From Prochlorococcus sp. AG-347-K10 (GTDB lineage Bacteria; Cyanobacteriota; Cyanobacteriia; PCC-6307; Cyanobiaceae): DNA of 64,000 bases. The translations under genes were made by a program, and so were the position numbers. The notes below the pieces were generated by a model that was not told the DNA's origin, made no database searches, and saw nothing but the letters and a program-made list of their open reading frames with translations. The DNA lies in assembly GCA_003278955.1 (NCBI GenBank), contig QCCB01000003.1, forward strand, positions 24,379-88,378, given 5' to 3'. This document shows positions 11,496 to 21,791 of this stretch, in pieces. Each line of letters begins with the position of its first letter. Positions within the stretch are counted from its first letter, which is position 1.

Positions 11496-12938
11496 TTAAC
11501 CTACTGATCCCTCTAGTTTAAGTGCCAGTAACTTATCCGCTTCAGCAGCAAATTCCATAGGTAATTGATTAAATACATCTCTGCAAAAACCGCTGACCAT
11601 CATAGATACTGCCTCCTCAAATTCTATACCTCTGCTTTGGAGATAAAAAAGTTGGTCTTCTGAGATTCTACATGTGCTTGCTTCATGCTCAATTTCAGAA
11701 TTGGGTTGTTGAGATTTGATGTAAGGGAATGTATTTGCAGAAGCTTGATCCCCTATTAACATTGAATCACATTGACTGTAATTTCTTGATCCTGTAGCTT
11801 TTGTTCCCATTTTGACAAGACCTCTGTAGCTATTTTTTGAGTTACCTGCACTAATACCTTTGCTAACAATAGTTGATTTGGTCTTAGGGCCAATATGGAT
11901 CATTTTTGTGCCAGTATCTGCTTGCTGAAGATTATTGGTGAGAGCCACTGAATAAAATTCTCCTACAGATTCTTCCCCTAATAGAAGACAGCTAGGATAT
12001 TTCCATGTAATTGCAGACCCTGTTTCAACTTGAGACCAGCTAATTTTACTTCTCTTACCTAAACATTTTCCTCTCTTGGTGACAAAATTAAAAATTCCAC
12101 CAACACCTTCTTCATCACCAGCGTACCAATTTTGCACTGTTGAATATTTTATTGAGGCGTCGTCTAATGCTACAAGCTCTACAACTGCTGCATGAAGGGT
12201 ATTTGTATCAAACATTGGAGCTGTACAACCTTCTAGATAACTTACAGAACTTGATTCTTCAGCAATGATTAGTGTTCTTTCGAATTGTCCTGAATCTCCA
12301 CTATTAATTCTGAAGTAGGAAGATAGATCCATAGGGCAGGTAACACCTTTTGGGATATAAACAAAAGAACCATCACTAAAAACTGCAGAATTTAGTGCTG
12401 CAAAATAATTATCACTAGCGGGAACTACTGTACCTAAATATTTTTCAATCAAATCCGCGTGATTTTTTACTGCTTCACTAATTGAGCAAAATATAACTCC
12501 ATGTTCAGCAAGTTCTTCTCTAAATGTTGTGGCTATAGAAACACTATCAAAGACAGCATCTACTGCTACATTTGTGAGTTTTTTTTGCTCCGTGAGGGGG
12601 ATTCCTAATTTGTCAAAAGTCTCAAGAAGTTTGGGATCAACTTCATCTAAGCTAGAAATTTTTTCTTTTTGCTTTGGAGCAGAGTAATAAATAATATCTT
12701 GATAATCAATTTTTTTATATCCTAATGCTGCCCAATTTGGTTCTTTCATTTTTTGCCATTTTTTAAAGGCTTTTAATCTAAAATCAAGAAGAAATTCTGG
12801 CTCTTCTTTTTTCTGTGAAATTAATTTTATGATATCTTCATTTAATCCCTTTTCTATTTTTTCAGTTTCAATATCAGTAACGAAACCATATTTGTAAGGC
12901 TCTTTTACTACATCTTTAACTAAATTTTCGTTGACCAT
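11496..12938 (-). CDS. sufB: Fe-S cluster assembly scaffold SufB
   Basis: 480 aa with SufB motifs ([48 protein letters not shown]). Confidence 0.96.
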   Translation of the reverse strand: MVNENLVKDVVKEPYKYGFVTDIETEKIEKGLNEDIIKLISQKKEEPEFLLDFRLKAFKKWQKMKEPNWAALGYKKIDYQDIIYYSAPKQKEKISSLDEVDPKLLETFDKLGIPLTEQKKLTNVAVDAVFDSVSIATTFREELAEHGVIFCSISEAVKNHADLIEKYLGTVVPASDNYFAALNSAVFSDGSFVYIPKGVTCPMDLSSYFRINSGDSGQFERTLIIAEESSSVSYLEGCTAPMFDTNTLHAAVVELVALDDASIKYSTVQNWYAGDEEGVGGIFNFVTKRGKCLGKRSKISWSQVETGSAITWKYPSCLLLGEESVGEFYSVALTNNLQQADTGTKMIHIGPKTKSTIVSKGISAGNSKNSYRGLVKMGTKATGSRNYSQCDSMLIGDQASANTFPYIKSQQPNSEIEHEASTCRISEDQLFYLQSRGIEFEEAVSMMVSGFCRDVFNQLPMEFAAEADKLLALKLEGSVG

Positions 12939-13033
12939 GTTATCAAAAATAACTTATTACAATTAGCTTTATATACTTTAACGAAAGATACCCCCAATAT
13001 TGAGTTTTTTTCCTTTATTAAAACTAAAAATTA

Positions 13034-13387
13034 ATGTCTAATCATCTTGATCACTTGTCTAACCCATTAAACATAGAAACTATTCAAGAAATTGAAAATC
13101 TTGATCTACCTATAATGCAGAAACATCATTTAAGAATACTCGCTCATTGTCTTCAGATTGTAAAAATTATCAATGTAGATAATAGTTTGGAATATCAAAA
13201 CAAAAACCCCCTCAGAGAATGGTGTGATAATCAATCCAAAAAATTTGATGATAAAAAATTTAGTGATCTTTTTTATGAGCAGATAGAAACTACTTCGAAA
13301 AAATTAATTATTTTTTCAAAAAAAATAGGTAAAAGCATTGAGGATTTAGAGATAGATGATTTAATACTTCTAGTTGAACAAAGTTGA
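13034..13387 (+). CDS. Hypothetical protein divergent from the suf operon
   Basis: 117-aa ORF, divergent from sufB; no recognised domain. Confidence 0.6.
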   Translation: MSNHLDHLSNPLNIETIQEIENLDLPIMQKHHLRILAHCLQIVKIINVDNSLEYQNKNPLREWCDNQSKKFDDKKFSDLFYEQIETTSKKLIIFSKKIGKSIEDLEIDDLILLVEQS

Positions 13388-13674
13388 ACCCCCCTTTTTT
13401 AACTGATCCCGAAGAAAAAATATATATTTGTTGAGTCGTTAACAAATTCAGGTAATAAAATTTAAAAAAAAAGAAAATTAATTTACATTTGAAAAAGATC
13501 TGAAAATCAATTAATTTCTTTTATACCAACTGTTTTGACGAGAAATATTAATTTTGTGAATTTTTTAGTAGTCAGAGGATCCTGACGACATGCCAAAAAG
13601 ACACACAATTCCTCCAAAAAAAGAACATACTGATCCCAAGCAAAAACGGAGAATTTAAAGTGGCTGATGGGATC

Positions 13675-14760
13675 ATGAATAAAGATCAACTACTCTCACT
13701 AACCCTCAGACAATTGCGTCAAGAAGCAAGTAAATTATCGGTTCCGCTGTACAGTCGTAAAACAAAAGCTGTTTTAGTTGATTTAATACTTAAATATCAA
13801 GAAAAATCTACAAAAAAAACATACACTATACCTCCTGAGTCAAAATCTGATGAAACTTTTGATTCCAATGCTTTCAATAGTAGCGAAGAAGTTAAAACAA
13901 ATGTAGTATTCCTGCCCCGTGATCCAGATTGGGCTTATGTTTTTTGGCAAATTTCTGATGCAGATAGAGAAAAAGCACAATCTTTGGGAGCTAATAAATT
14001 ATGTTTAAGATTATTTGATGCATCTGGTTCTGAAGGAAGCAACTTGAATCAAGGAACACTAAGGGAAATAGCAGTTGATAGTTACAGCACTGAGTGGTAC
14101 TTGCCAATCCCACTTGCAGATAGGGATTATAAAGTTGAATTAGGTTACAAATATGGTTTTAACTGGATGTCATTAGCATTCTCTTCGATAAGCCATGTAC
14201 CTGGTTCACATCCCTCTGAACAAATTCTTGATAAATTTGTACCTTTTAATTTAGATTCCACTCCAGAGCCAATCCCAGATATATCTAATCCTGTTGTTTC
14301 AGAACAAAGTGGTATGCATGAAAGGTTATACCAAGCAGCAACTAATATTTCTCTAAGAAGAAAAGTTGGTTCTGAAGAATTCATGGAAAATGTAAATTCA
14401 ACAAATCTCAATGATAATTTTACAGACTCAGGTGCTGGTAAATGGTCATCAGGTTTAAATGATTCTGGAAGCGGAATTGTTAAAAATAGATCTTTTTGGC
14501 TCGTTGCCGATGCTGAATTAATAGTTTATGGAGCTACAGAGCCTTCTGCAAAACTGACAATAGGTGGAGAAGATGTACCTCTTGCTGCAGATGGTACTTT
14601 TAGAGTTCAAGTTCCATTTAGAGATGGGATTCAAAAATATGATATTAAAGCTGTTGATGTATCTGGTGAGCAAGAAAAAAGTATATCAATGAAATTTGAT
14701 AGAACCACACCACTTGACGACACTAATGAGAAAGATAATGCTGAGACTGAATGGTTTTAA
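13675..14760 (+). CDS. DUF4912 domain-containing protein with SAP/Rho-N-like N-terminus
   Basis: LLSLTLRQLRQEASKLSVPLYSRKTKAVLVDLIL then FLPRDPDWAYVFWQIS; ORF track opens at GTG 13660, ATG 13675 looks likelier. Confidence 0.75.
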   Translation: MNKDQLLSLTLRQLRQEASKLSVPLYSRKTKAVLVDLILKYQEKSTKKTYTIPPESKSDETFDSNAFNSSEEVKTNVVFLPRDPDWAYVFWQISDADREKAQSLGANKLCLRLFDASGSEGSNLNQGTLREIAVDSYSTEWYLPIPLADRDYKVELGYKYGFNWMSLAFSSISHVPGSHPSEQILDKFVPFNLDSTPEPIPDISNPVVSEQSGMHERLYQAATNISLRRKVGSEEFMENVNSTNLNDNFTDSGAGKWSSGLNDSGSGIVKNRSFWLVADAELIVYGATEPSAKLTIGGEDVPLAADGTFRVQVPFRDGIQKYDIKAVDVSGEQEKSISMKFDRTTPLDDTNEKDNAETEWF

Positions 14761-14772
14761 TAAATTAAATTG

Positions 14773-14943
14773 ATGCTAAAAAAAATTGTAGCTTTTACTC
14801 CATTGTTTGGTGCATTAACGTTTCCACTAATAGTTCCAATTACAATTTCTAAATTTGGTGTTAACTATGGAATTGTTAGTGCATTATTAATTTCTTCATT
14901 ATGGTTTATCGCTATGTTAAGAACTTCCGAAATGCCTCATTAA
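14773..14943 (+). CDS. Small membrane protein (hypothetical)
   Basis: Read by hand: 56 aa MLKKIVAFTPLFGALTFPLIVPITISKFGVNYGIVSALLISSLWFIAMLRTSEMPH; not in ORF track. Confidence 0.6.
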   Translation: MLKKIVAFTPLFGALTFPLIVPITISKFGVNYGIVSALLISSLWFIAMLRTSEMPH

Positions 14944-14957
14944 TTTAGTTAGATTTT

Positions 14958-16613
14958 TTGAAGTTTCTTAAAAATATGACTCAAGTAAGTGTAATTAATA
15001 TCAGTTCTCCTTTTCTAGATCAAAAACCAGGCACTTCTGGTTTAAGAAAAAGTACTTTAAAGTTTCAGGAAGAACATTATCTAGAAGTTTTTATTGAAGC
15101 AATCTTACAATCATTGGAAGATTTAAGAGGTTCAACATTAGTAGTTGGAGGTGATGGAAGATATGGCAATATTGAAGCAATAAAAAAAATTGTCAAAATA
15201 TGCATTGCTCATAAAGTTCAAAAGGTGATTGTTCCAAAATACGGTTTATTATCTACTCCTGCGACATCACATTTAATTAGAAAAGAAAAAGCTATTGGTG
15301 GGATTATTCTTTCTGCAAGCCATAATCCTGGTGGGATTGATGGTGACTTTGGAGTGAAATTGAATATCTCTAATGGTGGCCCAGCTCCTGAGATAATTAC
15401 TAATAAGATTTTTAAGGTTTCACAATTACTAACTAGTTATAAAATCTGTAAAATTCAATTACCTGATTTTAGTGAATATGGAACTTATCCTCACGGTGAA
15501 ACTACCTTAGAAATTATCGATGGATTAACAGATTATTCTAATTTGATGGAGAAAATTTTTGATTTTGATCAAATTAGTGATTTTTTAAAAAAAGACTTCT
15601 CGTTAATCTTTGATGCAATGAATGCGGTTACAGGCCCATATGCAAAAAATATTTTTGTTGAAAGAATGGGTCTTGCTCCTGATTGTGTCATGAATGGTAA
15701 CCCCTTAAAAGATTTTGGAGGTTTACATCCTGATCCTAATCTTACTTACGCATCCCACTTGGCTGATTTGTTATTAAATAAAAAATCTTATAGTTTTGGT
15801 GCTGCATGCGATGGAGATGGAGACAGGAATATGATTTTAGGAAGTGGATGTTTTGTAAATCCTAGTGATAGCCTTGCAGTTATCACTGCTAACTCAAAAT
15901 GTGTGCCTGGTTATAAAGATGGTATTACAGGTGTAGCACGATCCATGCCAACCAGCTCAGCGGTTGATAATGTTGCTCGAACATTAAATATACCTTGTTT
16001 TGAGACACCTACTGGATGGAAGTTTTTTGGAAATCTTTTAGATTCTAATTTAATTACTTTATGTGGAGAAGAAAGTTTTGGAACAGGTAGTAATCATGTG
16101 AGAGAGAAAGATGGACTATGGGCAGTTTTGTATTGGTTACAAGTTTTAGCTGAGAAAAAATGTTCTGTAAGTGATTTGATGCAGAATCATTGGAAACATT
16201 TTGGTAGGAATTATTATTCAAGACATGATTATGAAGCAATTCCTTCGAATATTGCTAATCAAATCTTTGGTAATCTAACTTCGATGCTCGAAAATTTAAA
16301 AGGAAATAGTTTTGCTGGCCATTTAGTTAAAGTTGCAGATAACTTTTCATATTTAGATCCCGTTGATAATTCCACAAGTGAAAATCAAGGTTTAAGATTG
16401 GTTCTTGATGATAATTCTCGTGTAATTGTGCGCCTTTCTGGAACTGGAACTAAGGGTGCAACATTAAGACTTTATTTTGAGAAATTTTTTAATCCTCAAA
16501 AGAATCTTTCTTTAAATCCTCAGATCGCTTTGAAACCTTTAATAAATGATTTAGATGCTTTATTAAACATTTCAAAACTTACTCAAATGGAAACTCCTAC
16601 AGTAATTACATAG
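14958..16613 (+). CDS. pgm: Phosphoglucomutase (alpha-D-glucose phosphate-specific)
   Basis: LSASHNPGG phosphoserine loop, DGDGDRNM metal loop, CGEESFGTGSNH, RLSGTGTKGATLRLY. Confidence 0.93.
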   Translation: MKFLKNMTQVSVINISSPFLDQKPGTSGLRKSTLKFQEEHYLEVFIEAILQSLEDLRGSTLVVGGDGRYGNIEAIKKIVKICIAHKVQKVIVPKYGLLSTPATSHLIRKEKAIGGIILSASHNPGGIDGDFGVKLNISNGGPAPEIITNKIFKVSQLLTSYKICKIQLPDFSEYGTYPHGETTLEIIDGLTDYSNLMEKIFDFDQISDFLKKDFSLIFDAMNAVTGPYAKNIFVERMGLAPDCVMNGNPLKDFGGLHPDPNLTYASHLADLLLNKKSYSFGAACDGDGDRNMILGSGCFVNPSDSLAVITANSKCVPGYKDGITGVARSMPTSSAVDNVARTLNIPCFETPTGWKFFGNLLDSNLITLCGEESFGTGSNHVREKDGLWAVLYWLQVLAEKKCSVSDLMQNHWKHFGRNYYSRHDYEAIPSNIANQIFGNLTSMLENLKGNSFAGHLVKVADNFSYLDPVDNSTSENQGLRLVLDDNSRVIVRLSGTGTKGATLRLYFEKFFNPQKNLSLNPQIALKPLINDLDALLNISKLTQMETPTVIT

Positions 16614-16646
16614 AATTGAAAGTAATGATTTTTTGATTTTATCTAT

Positions 16647-17936
16647 ATGTATTCAGAAAATTTATTTACTAATTATTCTCAAATAGAAAATAATGCACCT
16701 TTGGCAGATCAATTAAGACCAAAGAATTTGCAAGATTTTTTTGGTCAACAACCAATCTTGAATGAAAATTCGCTTTTGAGAAGTGCAATATTAAACGATA
16801 AGATTAGTAATTTTATTTTTTTTGGACCTCCTGGTGTTGGGAAAACTACTCTAATTGAAATTATTTCCTTTAATACGCGTTCAAAATTAATTAAGTTAAA
16901 TGCAGTACTATCAAGTGTTAAAGAATTAAGAAATGAAATCGCTAATGCAAAAGATAGATTAATAAATTCAAAAAGAAAAACAATTTTATTTATCGATGAG
17001 GTTCATAGATTTACATCAGTTCAGCAAGATGCTTTATTACCTTCAATAGAAAATGGAACTATAACTTTTATTGGTGCTACAACTGAAAATCCTTTCTTTG
17101 CTGTTAACAAAGCGCTTGTTAGTAGGTCTCGTATTTTTAGATTACTGCCTTTATCAGAAAATGATTTGCAGAAAATAATACAAAAAGTCATAACTCACTA
17201 TTCTAAAAAAAAAGATTCAAAAAAGGTTTATTTAACTCAAGACGCTATAAGTCATTTAATTAAATTTTCTGGTGGTGATGCAAGAACATTAATAAATGCG
17301 CTAGAGATTGCCATAGAAGCAACTGCTGAAAATGATGCTAAAGAAATCAAGATTAATCTCTCAATAGCAGAGGATGCAATTCAAAAGAAAAATATTGTTT
17401 ACGATAAAAATGGTCAAAATCATTACGATGTAATAAGTGCTTTTATAAAGTCGATAAGAGGTTCTGATCCAGATGCAACCTTATTCTGGCTTGCGAATAT
17501 GCTGGAGGCCGGTGAAGATCCTAATTTTATTTTTAGAAGACTACTCATATCTGCCAGTGAAGATATTGGAATAGCTGATCCTAATGCCATAGTAGTTGTA
17601 CAATCCTGTTGTGATGCTTTTGATAGAGTTGGTTTTCCAGAAGGATTATATTTTTTAACTCAGGCTTCTTTATATTTAGCTATGTCTCCAAAAAGTAATA
17701 GTACGAAAAGTATTTTTAAAGCAATTGAAACAATCAAATCTACCAATGCTTTTGATGTTCCATTTCATTTGAAAAATAATTCTAATACTTATGTCAATCC
17801 TCATAATTTTCCAGGTAATTGGGTTGCACAAGAATATCTTCCTAAATCTTTAAAAGGTTTAAAAATATGGAAGCCTAATAATCATGGATGGGAGAAAATG
17901 AGATATGAAGAACTGCTTAGAAAAAAAGAAAACTAA
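16647..17936 (+). CDS. rarA: Replication-associated recombination ATPase RarA/MgsA
   Basis: ADQLRPKNLQDFFGQQ, GPPGVGKTTL, FIDEVHRF, GATTENPFF. Confidence 0.92.
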   Translation: MYSENLFTNYSQIENNAPLADQLRPKNLQDFFGQQPILNENSLLRSAILNDKISNFIFFGPPGVGKTTLIEIISFNTRSKLIKLNAVLSSVKELRNEIANAKDRLINSKRKTILFIDEVHRFTSVQQDALLPSIENGTITFIGATTENPFFAVNKALVSRSRIFRLLPLSENDLQKIIQKVITHYSKKKDSKKVYLTQDAISHLIKFSGGDARTLINALEIAIEATAENDAKEIKINLSIAEDAIQKKNIVYDKNGQNHYDVISAFIKSIRGSDPDATLFWLANMLEAGEDPNFIFRRLLISASEDIGIADPNAIVVVQSCCDAFDRVGFPEGLYFLTQASLYLAMSPKSNSTKSIFKAIETIKSTNAFDVPFHLKNNSNTYVNPHNFPGNWVAQEYLPKSLKGLKIWKPNNHGWEKMRYEELLRKKEN

Positions 17937-18589
17937 AAATTTTTTGAACAACAAATAATCTCAGTGTTAAAATAATTTTTCTCTTTGTAGGCTAAAGCAA
18001 TAGTCCAGTTATGGAAGTTAATCTGCGAATAATTTAAATGTATGTCTTTTTTTTTATGAATCAACTCTTTTGGCTTTTCAAAATATTGCCAATGGTTTAT
18101 GTCTTTAGCTAATTTTCCATGATCCCATTTAATAGCCGCTTCAACTGCACACCATTGATTTAATATCATGTTTTTTGTCAAATAATTATTATGAATTGAT
18201 TTATTGGTATGAAAAAAATATTTTTCTGCAAATTTTACATGGTTAAAATCTCTATCTGTTCTCTCAATATCAATCCCTATTTTGTTTTTATGCCAGACTA
18301 TAGTAAGGGCATCTTTACAATGACTTAAACTTATATTTCCCATGCCATAGGGTAAGCTTGGAGGCTCTCCAGGATCAGCCTTAATCGGAATTTCTAGGGG
18401 ATCCAGATCAAAAAGTGTTGAAAGTGATTTTCGTAAATAAGCTCTTGTTTCTAAATAAATCTTTGATCTTGAACTTGATAGATTGTTTGCAGTTTTGATT
18501 TCTTCTAATGTTGCAATATCTTTCACACCTTTAATCTCATAAAACCAAATTTTTGGTATTTTATATTTATACTCATTTAAAAATTTCAA
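17933..18589 (-). CDS. 4'-phosphopantetheinyl transferase superfamily protein (HetI/Sfp-like)
   Basis: NISLSHCKDALTIVWHKNKIGIDIERTDR ... WCAVEAAIKW; TTG start inferred. Confidence 0.85.
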   Translation of the reverse strand: MKFLNEYKYKIPKIWFYEIKGVKDIATLEEIKTANNLSSSRSKIYLETRAYLRKSLSTLFDLDPLEIPIKADPGEPPSLPYGMGNISLSHCKDALTIVWHKNKIGIDIERTDRDFNHVKFAEKYFFHTNKSIHNNYLTKNMILNQWCAVEAAIKWDHGKLAKDINHWQYFEKPKELIHKKKDIHLNYSQINFHNWTIALAYKEKNYFNTEIICCSKNF

Positions 18590-19056
18590 TGGCTCTTAAG
18601 GTTGGTGACAAAGCACCAGAATTTAAATTAAAAGATTCTTTTGAAAAAGAAGTTTCTCTTAGTGATTTTAAAGGTAAAAGAATAATACTATATTTTTATC
18701 CAAAAGATAATACTCCAGGATGTACTAAAGAAGCCTGCAATTTTAAAGAAAATTGGGATTTACTACAAAAAAATAATATTGTTGTACTTGGTATCAGTAA
18801 AGATAATGCCATTTCTCATCAGAAGTTTATAGAAAAATTTAATTTACCCTTTATTCTTTTAACTGATTCCGAACCTTTTCAAGTTTCCACTGATTACGAT
18901 AGCTATGGACTGAAGAAATTTATGGGTAAAGAATATATGGGAATGATGAGAAATACATTTTTGATTGGTGCTGATGGTAGTATCGAAAAAATTTACTTAA
19001 AAGTAAAAGCAGCAATAATGGCTGATCATATAATTGCAGACCTAGGATTACAATAA
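18589..19056 (+). CDS. bcp: Thioredoxin-dependent peroxiredoxin (Bcp/PrxQ)
   Basis: MALKVGDKAPEFKL start; YFYPKDNTPGCTKEACNF peroxidatic motif. Confidence 0.93.
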   Translation: MALKVGDKAPEFKLKDSFEKEVSLSDFKGKRIILYFYPKDNTPGCTKEACNFKENWDLLQKNNIVVLGISKDNAISHQKFIEKFNLPFILLTDSEPFQVSTDYDSYGLKKFMGKEYMGMMRNTFLIGADGSIEKIYLKVKAAIMADHIIADLGLQ

Positions 19057-19731
19057 CTTTTCGCGAGATAGGTGATGAATGATCATTCCCTCCATAACTA
19101 AATTTGGGGCATTAACAATATTTTTTTTCTTAGTTTTTAGAATTTCTGTAAGGAATTGAGAGTCTCCTCCACAAGTTATCAAGATATCCTTTTCAGGATT
19201 AAATAAACTATTAATAAATCCACTTAAAGAGTTGGTTACCCCTTTTAAAATTGCTTCTTCTGTATTAATTAAAAAATCATTGGTTGGAATATCAAAATTT
19301 TTGGGAATTTTTAGATTTTTTGTTCTTTGTTGCATTGATTTTAATTGTGTTAGAAAACCTGGAATAAGTTGACCACCGAGAATGGATCCATTTGGATTTA
19401 ATTTTGTTATGGATAATATTGTGCCAAAATCTGCAATTAGCAAATCTTTGTTTAAAGGGTTTTCAATAATTTTTAAAGCTGCAAGACAGGCAAGAGCTCT
19501 ATCAACCCCAAAAAAATCAGGGAGATTTGATAACTGAATATCTTTAGTTTTTATTTCATTGTTTTTTTTTAGAATAAACTTTGGAGATTTCCCTACTGAA
19601 GCCCAAATTATTTTATTCATATTGATATTTTCTGGAGGCGAATCATTTTTGTTTGTGTGAAAAAATTTATAATCACTTTCTACATATTCTGCCCAATGCA
19701 GTCTACTATTACCAACTAATAAAAAAATCAT
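19048..19731 (-). CDS. coaX: Type III pantothenate kinase
   Basis: VGNSRLHWA, GVDRALACLAA, IADFGTILSIT, GGQLIPGF. Confidence 0.85.
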   Translation of the reverse strand: MIFLLVGNSRLHWAEYVESDYKFFHTNKNDSPPENINMNKIIWASVGKSPKFILKKNNEIKTKDIQLSNLPDFFGVDRALACLAALKIIENPLNKDLLIADFGTILSITKLNPNGSILGGQLIPGFLTQLKSMQQRTKNLKIPKNFDIPTNDFLINTEEAILKGVTNSLSGFINSLFNPEKDILITCGGDSQFLTEILKTKKKNIVNAPNLVMEGMIIHHLSREKLL

Positions 19732-20459
19732 ATTTGATAATCATTAACATGAATTCCACATTCTTGTTTTATGCCTCCAAATCTTGTAGCTCTGCCTTTG
19801 ATGTCAATACCATCTGGGGAACTGGAGTGCCAATCACCTACAGTGGAATAACCTTTAATAAAAAGTGGATGGGCAGGTAAATTATTATCTTTCATATAAT
19901 AAAAAATATCTTTATTTGTCCAATTTAATAAAGGTCTTAAAGAAAGTCTTTGACGAATTAAGTCAAGGAATTGCATTTTATTTCTATCTTCTGTTTGGCT
20001 TGATCTAATACCGCTAGCCCAGCATTTAATATTATATTTTTCTAGAGCATTTTCTAGAGGTTTTATCTTTCTTAATTCATGATATTTATCTAAATCATTG
20101 GCTTTATTTGTTTCCCAAAGTTTTCCATATAATGCCTCCATTCTAGCTGGGGAAAGTTCACTTTGTAGAACTATTATTTCTAAAGATAAATCTTCAATAA
20201 GCTTTTGGGCGTAATGATATGTTTCTTCAGGTAAGTAACCTGTATCTATCCAGAAGATTTTGATTTTTTTTTGCAAACCTGATTGACTTAGCATATTTAG
20301 AAGAACGGATGACTGTATTCCAAAACTTGTTGTAATTGCAAATTGATTACCAAACTTTTCATGGCCCCATATAAGCATTTCTTGAGCTTTCAAATCTAAA
20401 AGCTGTTGATTATATTTCTTTAAATTATGTTTTAGATTTTTGTGAATTTTTTCAATCAT
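19728..20459 (-). CDS. cysH: Phosphoadenylyl-sulfate reductase
   Basis: ITTSFGIQSSVLL, IDTGYLPEETYHYA, WASGIRSSQTEDR, ECGIHV. Confidence 0.92.
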   Translation of the reverse strand: MIEKIHKNLKHNLKKYNQQLLDLKAQEMLIWGHEKFGNQFAITTSFGIQSSVLLNMLSQSGLQKKIKIFWIDTGYLPEETYHYAQKLIEDLSLEIIVLQSELSPARMEALYGKLWETNKANDLDKYHELRKIKPLENALEKYNIKCWASGIRSSQTEDRNKMQFLDLIRQRLSLRPLLNWTNKDIFYYMKDNNLPAHPLFIKGYSTVGDWHSSSPDGIDIKGRATRFGGIKQECGIHVNDYQI

Positions 20460-20552
20460 TCTTCCAGTGGATTATGAGTTAATGTTATCTCGCTCAATTT
20501 GAAAATTATTCGTATAGTTTAATAATACATTTATGCATAACAATATTTACTA

Positions 20553-21743
20553 ATGAAATCAATACAAAAACCAATAGTAATAGTTGGAGCAGGTTTTGCT
20601 GGCATGACTGTTGCTCTGAATTTAAAGAATATTAATCCTTCATTACCGATTCTTGTAGTAGATTCTGAGTCAAACTTTATATTTAAACCTTTGATGTATG
20701 AAATTTTAAGTAAAGAAATAAGAATGTGGGAAGCCACTCCTAAGTTTGCAAAAATTTTTTCTGATGCAGGTATAACTTTTTTAAAAAATTCTTTAACAAA
20801 GATTTCTTTTAAAGAAAATAGTCTTGAATTTAGTGATAAATTAAAAATTAATTATAAATACCTTATCCTCTGTACAGGATCAGTCCCAAATCAATTTTCA
20901 ATAAAAGGTGTTGATGAAAACTGTTATTTTTTTAATAATTTAGAAGATTTTAAAAAATTAAATTATGCTTTAAAAAACCTTCAAAAAGAATATAATAAAA
21001 AGTTATTTATAGTTGGTGGCGGTCCTTCTGGAATTGAATTAGCTTGCAAAATTGATGACATATATAAAAAGAAATTTGATATTTATCTTATTGAGAAATC
21101 TAATGAAATTCTTGGTAAAAACAAGATTTTTAATCGAGAAGAAGCAGAGAAGTCACTAGAAAAAAGAAAAATAAATGTTTTGTTAAATTCTATTGTTAAT
21201 CAAGTGTCTGAAACTGCAATTTCTATCTCTAATGAAACTGGAATTAATACTTTTGATAAGGATATTGTAATTTGGACTGCAGGAGTTAAACCTAATTTGT
21301 CTTATTTGGAAACTGATGAAATAACAAAAAAATTTGGACGAATTTTAGTTAATAAAAATTTGCAAATAGATAACTATAATAACTGTTTTGCGCTTGGCGA
21401 TATTGCACTTATTGAAGGAATGGAGGATTTACCAATAACTGCTCAGGTTGCTATGCAAGAAGGAAGTCATTTGGCTAGCAATTTAGAACTTTTAATACAA
21501 GGAAAGGATCCTTTACCTTTTGAATTTCAAGACAATGGCGAAATGATTAGCTTAGGAATTGGTGAAGCTTCAATTTCTGGCCTCGGTGTTACTTTATCTG
21601 GGAAGTTGGCTTTCGAGGCAAGAAGACTTATATATGCTTCCAAGTTGCCTGATATTAAGGAAAGCCTCAAATCTGCATCTTCATGGATATTCCAAAAAAA
21701 ATCTATTTTTAAAAAGTTTGTTAAAAAAGATAATTCTAATTAA
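20553..21743 (+). CDS. Type II NADH dehydrogenase (FAD/NAD(P)-dependent oxidoreductase)
   Basis: IVIVGAGFAGMTVAL, FIVGGGPSGIELACKI, NNCFALGDIA. Confidence 0.88.
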   Translation: MKSIQKPIVIVGAGFAGMTVALNLKNINPSLPILVVDSESNFIFKPLMYEILSKEIRMWEATPKFAKIFSDAGITFLKNSLTKISFKENSLEFSDKLKINYKYLILCTGSVPNQFSIKGVDENCYFFNNLEDFKKLNYALKNLQKEYNKKLFIVGGGPSGIELACKIDDIYKKKFDIYLIEKSNEILGKNKIFNREEAEKSLEKRKINVLLNSIVNQVSETAISISNETGINTFDKDIVIWTAGVKPNLSYLETDEITKKFGRILVNKNLQIDNYNNCFALGDIALIEGMEDLPITAQVAMQEGSHLASNLELLIQGKDPLPFEFQDNGEMISLGIGEASISGLGVTLSGKLAFEARRLIYASKLPDIKESLKSASSWIFQKKSIFKKFVKKDNSN

Positions 21744-21791
21744 ACTTTTTTGAAATATTTTTTTGGGTATATTGAGTTAAATAAGTTTCAT

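Noticed and set aside
13590-13658. 22-codon basic ORF MPKRHTIPPKKEHTDPKQKRRI upstream of the DUF4912 gene
   Set aside because: Looks somewhat protein-like but is too short to call without conservation
13507-13689. Minus-strand 60-aa ORF before DUF4912 gene
   Set aside because: Overlaps the start of a convincing gene; composition not convincing
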